Below, piece after piece: positions 1 through 6,532 of a DNA stretch of 64,000 nt (position 1 is the first letter of the stretch; each line of letters opens with the position of its first letter). The stretch spans positions 2,170,001-2,234,000 of the forward strand of contig CP126207.1 in the NCBI GenBank assembly GCA_030272155.1, given 5' to 3'. This DNA is from Tetradesmus obliquus (lineage: Eukaryota > Chlorophyta > Chlorophyceae > Sphaeropleales > Scenedesmaceae). Both the position numbers and the translations under genes were made by a program. The notes under the pieces were generated by a model. That model searched no databases, had not been told where the DNA came from, and was given only the letters and a program-made list of their open reading frames with translations.

Positions 1-1111
1 TATTAGCAAGAAGATACAGCTGCAGGTAGCTGGCAGCAGCAAGGGGCTGTGGCTGAACCGGCACAAGTGGGATGCCATGCTGCTGAAGCCACACAGCTTG
101 CTGATTGAGGTTCAAGGGGAGCAACACATAGATACAGAGGATGGCAGGCGCAACAACCGGGGTGACACGCTGGCAATCAGGCAAGCCAAGGATGAGGCAC
201 TGGCAACAGCAGCACTGGCCTTTGGGTTCAGTGTGCTGTGGCTTCACGCGGGTGCTGCTGATGACCCGTGCGGCCGCGCCGTGCGCTGGGCAGCAGCTCT
301 GCAGCAGGCGGTGCAGCACGTTACTGCTGGCAGGCCCCCCAAGCTGTTCATGGCATGAACTCACCCGGTAAGCACAGCCCTCCCTGTCCCATGGCATGCC
401 AGTTGTGCCTGTGAAGAACTTGATCCACACAGGCCCCAGCTGGTAGTTGACGCCAATGATGTACTTCAGCTTGATCGTCTTGCGGTTGCGCGTGAGCCGT
501 GGCATGCTCCAGGCAAAGTCCTCTGCATCGCTGCTATACCAGCCCCTGGTGCAGCATTGGCTGAGGCACATCACCTTTTCATCCACATACACCACCCAAG
601 GCTTCTGCTCCTCAAACACCTGCAGCTTCTCACCACACGATGTCACCCTGTCCCGCTTGTGCTGCGCGTCCAGGTAGGGCCGGTTGCGCACCTTGCCATA
701 CTGGAAGTGCGGGTCAATCTGCCTCATGTGCCTGGTCAGGGTCTCGCCGGAGACGCCAGCGGCTGTGATGATGTCACGCACCACGGGGTTGGTTGTCATG
801 AGCGCGTGTACCGACTCGTACGGCCGCGGCCTGCCTGCTGCATACCAGTTGAGGCATTCAGCATAGCATGTGTGCGTCTGAGCATCAGTCAGTTTTGGCG
901 GACGGCCGCTGCCTGACTCAGGGACGACAATGTTGCCGTCAACATCCATGCGCGGGCCCCAAATCCGCATGTATTGCAGTGGATTAGAGGGCACAGGCAG
1001 GCCTGCGTCCTCTAGCATGGTGCGCATGGCCGCTGTGGCTGCATTGACATTGCCCCTGTTGGCCCTGTATGCAAGGCCAGCGGCAGCCTCCAGGCCGACT
1101 GTCAAGGTCAT
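1..1111 (-). CDS. Tc1/mariner-like DDE transposase, 5' part (exon 1 and part of intron)
   Basis: This is the copy cut by the left window edge. Exon 1 (1111-365, 249 codons) is complete, and the intron runs from 364 off the edge; exon 2 lies outside. It reads exactly as the full copy at 2866-4778, where the annotation is given. Confidence 0.85.
   Translation of the reverse strand, partial: MTLTVGLEAAAGLAYRANRGNVNAATAAMRTMLEDAGLPVPSNPLQYMRIWGPRMDVDGNIVVPESGSGRPPKLTDAQTHTCYAECLNWYAAGRPRPYESVHALMTTNPVVRDIITAAGVSGETLTRHMRQIDPHFQYGKVRNRPYLDAQHKRDRVTSCGEKLQVFEEQKPWVVYVDEKVMCLSQCCTRGWYSSDAEDFAWSMPRLTRNRKTIKLKYIIGVNYQLGPVWIKFFTGTTGMPWDREGCAYRVSSCHEQLGGPASSNVLHRLLQSCCPAHGAAARVISSTRVKPQHTEPKGQCCCCQCLILGLPDCQRVTPVVAPAILCIYVLLPLNLNQQAVWLQQHGIPLVPVQPQPLAAASYLQLYLLAN
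2..358 (+). CDS. Zinc-ribbon PD-(D/E)XK-like nuclease, 3' part
   Basis: The left window edge cuts this copy. What remains starts just after the zinc ribbon and holds the nuclease core (the Asp of WDAML, then Glu-Val-Gln) and the C-terminal GRPPK motif. See the full copy at 3441-4025. Confidence 0.7.
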   Translation: MSKKIQLQVAGSSKGLWLNRHKWDAMLLKPHSLLIEVQGEQHIDTEDGRRNNRGDTLAIRQAKDEALATAALAFGFSVLWLHAGAADDPCGRAVRWAAALQQAVQHVTAGRPPKLFMA

Positions 1112-1299
1112 GTTCTGCAGTTACAGTACAAACCCTAGTCAGTGGTGAACCTTGGACATGAGCAGTAGTGACGCCGGCGGTGCTTGGTTGAGGGTGCGGC
1201 TTGGCTGTGCAGACGGCATTAGCATGCTATGTCATTGTGTAGCACTGTATTGTGAATGCAGTATTGTCTGTTGAGTAATCATGAATATTTAATTGAAGT
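1112..1299 (-). promoter_or_regulatory. Transposase 5' leader and probable promoter region
   Basis: These 188 bp separate the transposase ATG from the nested CACTA-like element. On the minus strand an in-frame TAA lies four codons before the ATG, so the coding frame does not simply extend upstream. A TAACTGCAG sequence just before AACATG could be a splice acceptor, so a non-coding upstream exon is possible. The distal end (about 1276-1299) is the most AT-rich stretch of the unit and contains TTAAATATT on the minus strand, a possible TATA-like element about 170 bp from the ATG. No gene is seen. The same block recurs in every unit. Confidence 0.3.
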
Positions 1300-2014
1300 C
1301 ACTGGGTCTCATAAAGATTCTCGCCTCGTACATGCAGGTACATAGTCAAGATCCGTATGCATCTATTGGTGTGCTCAGATTGTGCGCAGCCTGCGTGCAT
1401 GTCCAGAAAACCGAGTTTACGTATGTCCCTGGGCGCCCTAAGAAACTGCGGGGATTTGCGTGTTTTGGCCCTGCTGTGCTGCTTCGAGTGAAACATAAAA
1501 AGTATGCTTGCATCTGACAGCAGCAGCAGGGCTGACCATGCACTGTGGGCTTGTGTGTGCTTCTGTGATGGCATTACATTGCTGGTGTGCACTCGTGATG
1601 TTCGCCCTGCCTGGCTTTGCTACTTGCAAATAACGCGTTTTGTGCATCTCGATAATTTGGGTGTGACACAGTGATGCAGCGCGCTGCAGCAGCAGCCCAG
1701 CTGGCCCACCTGCTGCCTGCAACCAGCTCCTGGCCCCTTGCTGTGCTGATGTGTGCTGTTGGCAGCCTTGCCCCAAGTACCGTTTTCGTTGCTGTTCTGT
1801 GCGGAAGTTACATGTGCTGAAAAGCAGTACTTCTGGGGGGTCGACAGCAGCAGCAGCACGCAGCACAGCAGGAGTGCATGCATTCAGCCTCTTCAGCCCT
1901 GCATTGTGTGCCTGTGGTAACCGTCCTTACACGTACGAGTTTGCGATTGATACTGTTGCAACTCAGATACTTGGCAGGCAAAAGGCCCTGTGAGAATGAA
2001 TATGAGACCCAGTG
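1300..2014. mobile_element. Non-autonomous CACTA/EnSpm-like element, 715 bp, nested in the unit
   Basis: The two ends are inverted repeats of 23 bp (1300-1322 and 1992-2014) that match at 20 positions. The outer 14 bases, CACTGGGTCTCATA, are perfect; three mismatches follow (AAG against TTC) and then six more matches (ATTCTC). The element is flanked by AGT on both sides (1297-1299 and 2015-2017). CACTA or CACTG termini with a 2-3 bp target duplication are the known signature of the EnSpm/CACTA superfamily. Short subterminal repeats also fit: GTACAT twice near the left end, and CTCGTACATG on the left against CTCGTACGTG read inward from the right. There is no ATG-started frame of convincing length inside; the longer open stretches start at GTG and are rich in Cys, Gln and Ala from CAG runs. 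It is therefore a MITE-like or deletion derivative that would need a transposase from elsewhere. It lies 188 bp upstream of the Tc1-like transposase ATG. Confidence 0.72.
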
Positions 2015-2865
2015 AGTATCGAGCCCCTGCATGGCATGGGTTTAGGGCTGTTGACGTGTGTTGCGAACCAGCAGCTCAGCCGCTGGTAATATTTGCAGTG
2101 ATACAGCATCGAAGTTCGCAGTTTCTGACTACTATCACCGGATGTAAGCATCGCTGCACGCATAGCTTTGCCGTTGCCAAGTTTGACTCGGCATGATCTT
2201 ACCACCTTGCTTGCTGTAGCGCGACAGGAATCCCTGATCACAACCGCGGAAATATACTATATGGCTTCAAATGTCGGATAGGAGCACGGCAGGAGCAGGA
2301 GGTCGGGCGAGGACGAGCAGGCATCACGCAATCGTGCAGCAGGTGAGGAGCAACAACCTGGCCAGACATCGATGTATTGCAACACGCATCCGCAGTTCAG
2401 AAGTGATATTTCAGTAGAACACACAGCGTGCTACCTAGCATGAGCATTGCAGCTGTGCAGCATGCTGGCCAGAGCAGCAGCTGCGCCCTCCTGGCAGAAC
2501 TGGTCTGCTGCATTTCAGCAGCAGCCAGGCTCTACACGATTTACTTATCAGCACCAGAACCTCCGCCAGTAACATACCATCTCTACTGTGCCATTGCCTC
2601 CTGCAGGCACATGTCAGGCATGGAGCATTGCTGCCAGGCACTCGGCAGCAGCAGCAGCGCGAGTGCCGCCAGCAGCTGTGGGTGCCAACACACCATGCCC
2701 ATCAACAACCAAGACAATCACGTTGCAGCAGGTATGAAATGCATCCAGCATATGCAGTGCTGTCACTACACCACATCAGCTGTTGCAACAGCTTGCAGCA
2801 ACCAAGTTGAACAGCAGCAGGCAACCCATCTGCATGAGTTGCGCAAGCAGTGCATGCACCAACCT
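2015..2865. other. Unassigned 851-bp spacer between the nested element and transposase stop
   Basis: No gene or RNA is recognised here. The visible content is one AGT target duplication (2015-2017), an AT-rich patch at about 2249-2262, purine-rich GAGCAGGAGG-like runs at about 2281-2325, CAG/GCA triplet runs (for example 2643-2657), and a possible hairpin at 2501-2527 (CTGCTG against CAGCAG around a CATTT loop). On the transposase strand this is the 3' side of the gene. No TGTAA, the usual green-algal poly(A) signal, occurs on the minus strand within it. One outer terminal inverted repeat of the Tc1-like element would be expected either here or in 1112-1299, but none is convincing. The block recurs in every unit. 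Confidence 0.5.
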
Positions 2866-4778
2866 CTACCTCAGGCCTGGTGGGGCATACAGCCCACCAC
2901 TGTTAATGATTGCCTGGTAGGTTGCTGGGAGGCTATCAATATCAGCCTGGACAGAAGCAGCTGGGTAGGCAAAGAACAATTCCACCAACTTGGCTATGCA
3001 CTCCTTGTCATTGGGCTTGTTGTTCCAGCGCGCATAACGCCAGGCTGTCATTGCCTGGGTCAGGTATGCATGCACATGCTCCACTACCTTGTGCATGTCA
3101 GGACTCAGGGCTGGCAAACTCAAAAGCCTGCCTGCAGGCCAGATGCCTAGCGACGCAAGCTCAGCCTTGGTGTGGGCTGTGCTGTTGTCCTGTGACAGCA
3201 GCCAGGGCGCGTGGCGCTGCAAACCCAGGCGTTCTGAGATGGTGTCCAGGTTGAGGTTGAGGTCCCAGATGCAATCCTCATACTCATCAGCTGTCATGCC
3301 TGTTGCCTCCTCATTTGTGGTGGTCTGCAGGTACCAGCAGCAGTGCAGGCAGCAGCACAGCAGCAGCGGCACGCGGCGGCAGGCCCAGGGGGAAGTTTAG
3401 CAAGGAGGCTGAACAGCTGTATAAGCCAGAATTAAACTACATGCTGCTGAAGGACCAAGCAGCATACAGCACCCTCAAGCTTGTGTTCAAGTGCAAGTGC
3501 TGCAACAGGAAGCACACAAGGCTGCTGGCACTGCAAACAGCATCCCGTGGCCAGCAGCCATTCGCATGCCACGTGTGCACGCGCAGGGGCAGCAAGCATG
3601 AGAGGTTGCTGTATCAATTGCTGGACCAGTCTGCAGCTGTTGACTGCTATGCTGTTGAGGCAGTTGCTATTAGCAAGAAGATACAGCTGCAGGTAGCTGG
3701 CAGCAGCAAGGGGCTGTGGCTGAACCGGCACAAGTGGGATGCCATGCTGCTGAAGCCACACAGCTTGCTGATTGAGGTTCAAGGGGAGCAACACATAGAT
3801 ACAGAGGATGGCAGGCGCAACAACCGGGGTGACACGCTGGCAATCAGGCAAGCCAAGGATGAGGCACTGGCAACAGCAGCACTGGCCTTTGGGTTCAGTG
3901 TGCTGTGGCTTCACGCGGGTGCTGCTGATGACCCGTGCGGCCGCGCCGTGCGCTGGGCAGCAGCTCTGCAGCAGGCGGTGCAGCACGTTACTGCTGGCAG
4001 GCCCCCCAAGCTGTTCATGGCATGAACTCACCCGGTAAGCACAGCCCTCCCTGTCCCATGGCATGCCAGTTGTGCCTGTGAAGAACTTGATCCACACAGG
4101 CCCCAGCTGGTAGTTGACGCCAATGATGTACTTCAGCTTGATCGTCTTGCGGTTGCGCGTGAGCCGTGGCATGCTCCAGGCAAAGTCCTCTGCATCGCTG
4201 CTATACCAGCCCCTGGTGCAGCATTGGCTGAGGCACATCACCTTTTCATCCACATACACCACCCAAGGCTTCTGCTCCTCAAACACCTGCAGCTTCTCAC
4301 CACACGATGTCACCCTGTCCCGCTTGTGCTGCGCGTCCAGGTAGGGCCGGTTGCGCACCTTGCCATACTGGAAGTGCGGGTCAATCTGCCTCATGTGCCT
4401 GGTCAGGGTCTCGCCGGAGACGCCAGCGGCTGTGATGATGTCACGCACCACGGGGTTGGTTGTCATGAGCGCGTGTACCGACTCGTACGGCCGCGGCCTG
4501 CCTGCTGCATACCAGTTGAGGCATTCAGCATAGCATGTGTGCGTCTGAGCATCAGTCAGTTTTGGCGGACGGCCGCTGCCTGACTCAGGGACGACAATGT
4601 TGCCGTCAACATCCATGCGCGGGCCCCAAATCCGCATGTATTGCAGTGGATTAGAGGGCACAGGCAGGCCTGCGTCCTCTAGCATGGTGCGCATGGCCGC
4701 TGTGGCTGCATTGACATTGCCCCTGTTGGCCCTGTATGCAAGGCCAGCGGCAGCCTCCAGGCCGACTGTCAAGGTCAT
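2866..4778 (-). CDS. IS630/Tc1/mariner-like DDE transposase, two exons, 401 residues
   Basis: Predicted cut-and-paste transposase acting on the ends of its own element in the nucleus. Exon 1 is 4778-4032 (residues 1-249) and exon 2 is 3324-2866 (residues 250-401, TAG stop). The N-terminal half looks like the paired helix-turn-helix DNA-binding region of this superfamily: a first helical segment at about 15-55, a GRPPK hinge (69-73, the family's GRPR-like AT-hook position) and a second HTH at about 105-135. The catalytic core follows: Asp177 in VVYVDEK, a KFFTGTTG strand near 231-238, Asp295 in SQDNSTAH and Glu331 in SPDMHKVVEH. Thirty-five residues lie between the second Asp and the Glu, so the triad is DD35E. 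Exon 2 contains no ATG near its start, which supports splicing. The ATG is preceded by an in-frame TAA four codons upstream. Length is slightly above the usual 340-360 residues. All catalytic residues are present and the frame is intact. The superfamily is clear; the subfamily is not. Confidence 0.85.
3325..4031 (-). other. Spliceosomal intron of the transposase gene (707 bp, phase 0)
   Basis: On the minus strand the donor is CGG|GTGAGT at 4032/4031 and the acceptor is TACCTGCAG|ACC at 3325/3324, preceded by a CTG-rich, pyrimidine-leaning tract. Joining them leaves a phase-0 junction between Arg249 and Thr250 and brings the second Asp and the Glu in frame with the first Asp. Read-through instead gives an open frame to 3432 (448 residues) whose last 199 residues have no transposase motif. 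The intron is almost filled by the oppositely oriented nuclease frame. Exact borders are inferred from consensus and family alignment, not from a transcript. Confidence 0.75.
3441..4025 (+). CDS. Zinc-ribbon PD-(D/E)XK-like endonuclease nested antisense in the transposase intron
   Basis: Predicted DNA endonuclease, 194 residues from the first ATG. The frame is open from 3261 but has no ATG before 3441; an upstream exon or non-ATG start could add about 46 residues that include GRPRGK, an AT-hook-like motif. Numbering here counts from 3303. A four-cysteine zinc ribbon comes first (C64-x2-C67, C89-x2-C92). A helix follows starting at KHERLLYQLL (Glu100), then a Vsr/DUF559-like nuclease core: Asp146 in KWDAML, Glu158-Val-Gln160 in LLIEVQGEQH, an RGDTLAIRQAKDEAL helix and the strand FGFSVLWLH. 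The third motif position is Gln instead of the usual Lys. The C-terminus has GRPPK. Fold assignment rests on this order of motifs, not on a search. The gene occupies the transposase intron in reverse orientation, so it could be a homing-type invader of the transposase gene or a partner nuclease of the transposon. No TGTAA poly(A) signal lies close downstream. Confidence 0.7.
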   Translation: MLLKDQAAYSTLKLVFKCKCCNRKHTRLLALQTASRGQQPFACHVCTRRGSKHERLLYQLLDQSAAVDCYAVEAVAISKKIQLQVAGSSKGLWLNRHKWDAMLLKPHSLLIEVQGEQHIDTEDGRRNNRGDTLAIRQAKDEALATAALAFGFSVLWLHAGAADDPCGRAVRWAAALQQAVQHVTAGRPPKLFMA

Positions 4779-4966
4779 GTTCTGCAGTTACAGTACAAAC
4801 CCTAGTCAGTGGTGAACCTTGGACATGAGCAGTAGTGACGCCGGCGGTGCTTGGTTGAGGGTGCGGCTTGGCTGTGCAGACGGCATTAGCATGCTATGTC
4901 ATTGTGTAGCACTGTATTGTGAATGCAGTATTGTCTGTTGAGTAATCATGAATATTTAATTGAAGT

Positions 4967-5681
4967 CACTGGGTCTCATAAAGATTCTCGCCTCGTACAT
5001 GCAGGTACATAGTCAAGATCCGTATGCATCTATTGGTGTGCTCAGATTGTGCGCAGCCTGCGTGCATGTCCAGAAAACCGAGTTTACGTATGTCCCTGGG
5101 CGCCCTAAGAAACTGCGGGGATTTGCGTGTTTTGGCCCTGCTGTGCTGCTTCGAGTGAAACATAAAAAGTATGCTTGCATCTGACAGCAGCAGCAGGGCT
5201 GACCATGCACTGTGGGCTTGTGTGTGCTTCTGTGATGGCATTACATTGCTGGTGTGCACTCGTGATGTTCGCCCTGCCTGGCTTTGCTACTTGCAAATAA
5301 CGCGTTTTGTGCATCTCGATAATTTGGGTGTGACACAGTGATGCAGCGCGCTGCAGCAGCAGCCCAGCTGGCCCACCTGCTGCCTGCAACCAGCTCCTGG
5401 CCCCTTGCTGTGCTGATGTGTGCTGTTGGCAGCCTTGCCCCAAGTACCGTTTTCGTTGCTGTTCTGTGCGGAAGTTACATGTGCTGAAAAGCAGTACTTC
5501 TGGGGGGTCGACAGCAGCAGCAGCACGCAGCACAGCAGGAGTGCATGCATTCAGCCTCTTCAGCCCTGCATTGTGTGCCTGTGGTAACCGTCCTTACACG
5601 TACGAGTTTGCGATTGATACTGTTGCAACTCAGATACTTGGCAGGCAAAAGGCCCTGTGAGAATGAATATGAGACCCAGTG
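4967..5681. mobile_element. CACTA-like nested element, unit copy 2
   Basis: Same termini and AGT flanks as the element at 1300-2014. Confidence 0.72.
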
Positions 5682-6532
5682 AGTATCGAGCCCCTGCATG
5701 GCATGGGTTTAGGGCTGTTGACGTGTGTTGCGAACCAGCAGCTCAGCCGCTGGTAATATTTGCAGTGATACAGCATCGAAGTTCGCAGTTTCTGACTACT
5801 ATCACCGGATGTAAGCATCGCTGCACGCATAGCTTTGCCGTTGCCAAGTTTGACTCGGCATGATCTTACCACCTTGCTTGCTGTAGCGCGACAGGAATCC
5901 CTGATCACAACCGCGGAAATATACTATATGGCTTCAAATGTCGGATAGGAGCACGGCAGGAGCAGGAGGTCGGGCGAGGACGAGCAGGCATCACGCAATC
6001 GTGCAGCAGGTGAGGAGCAACAACCTGGCCAGACATCGATGTATTGCAACACGCATCCGCAGTTCAGAAGTGATATTTCAGTAGAACACACAGCGTGCTA
6101 CCTAGCATGAGCATTGCAGCTGTGCAGCATGCTGGCCAGAGCAGCAGCTGCGCCCTCCTGGCAGAACTGGTCTGCTGCATTTCAGCAGCAGCCAGGCTCT
6201 ACACGATTTACTTATCAGCACCAGAACCTCCGCCAGTAACATACCATCTCTACTGTGCCATTGCCTCCTGCAGGCACATGTCAGGCATGGAGCATTGCTG
6301 CCAGGCACTCGGCAGCAGCAGCAGCGCGAGTGCCGCCAGCAGCTGTGGGTGCCAACACACCATGCCCATCAACAACCAAGACAATCACGTTGCAGCAGGT
6401 ATGAAATGCATCCAGCATATGCAGTGCTGTCACTACACCACATCAGCTGTTGCAACAGCTTGCAGCAACCAAGTTGAACAGCAGCAGGCAACCCATCTGC
6501 ATGAGTTGCGCAAGCAGTGCATGCACCAACCT

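Noticed and set aside
557-916. Plus-strand frame of 119 codons
   Set aside because: It starts at TTG and lies wholly antisense to transposase exon 1.
1675-1688. Perfect 14-bp palindrome TGCAGCGCGCTGCA
   Set aside because: It lies in a CAG/CTG-rich stretch where such palindromes arise easily, and it has no other structure around it.
1438-1993. Several small frames on both strands inside the CACTA-like element
   Set aside because: The longer ones start at GTG, overlap one another in several frames, and show only low-complexity Cys/Gln/Ala composition.
1130-2047. Telomere-like heptamers (AAACCCTA at 1130-1137, GGGTTTAGGG at 2038-2047)
   Set aside because: Each is a single or 1.4-fold occurrence of TTTAGGG with no tandem run; this is expected by chance in sequence of this size.
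1214-2450. Weak inverted similarity between about 1224-1247 and 2421-2445 (GTGCTAC and TAGCATG blocks) as outer terminal repeats of the Tc1-like element
   Set aside because: The blocks align only with an 8-base gap, AGCATGCT is itself palindromic, and no TA duplication flanks them.
2428-3150. Plus-strand open frame of 240 codons, recurring in each unit
   Set aside because: It begins at GTG, with the first ATG at 2440. Its second half is antisense to transposase exon 2, and the rest is rich in Cys, Gln, Ser and Ala from CAG runs with no domain visible.
2866-3372. Exon 2 of the transposase as a separate 168-residue gene
   Set aside because: Its apparent start is GTG, followed by a low-complexity stretch that is the intron's 3' end. 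The second Asp and the Glu need exon 1 to complete the triad.
3303-3440. Nuclease start at 3303
   Set aside because: The codon is TTG, and the first 22 bases overlap transposase exon 2. In a eukaryote the first ATG at 3441, or an upstream spliced exon, is more likely.
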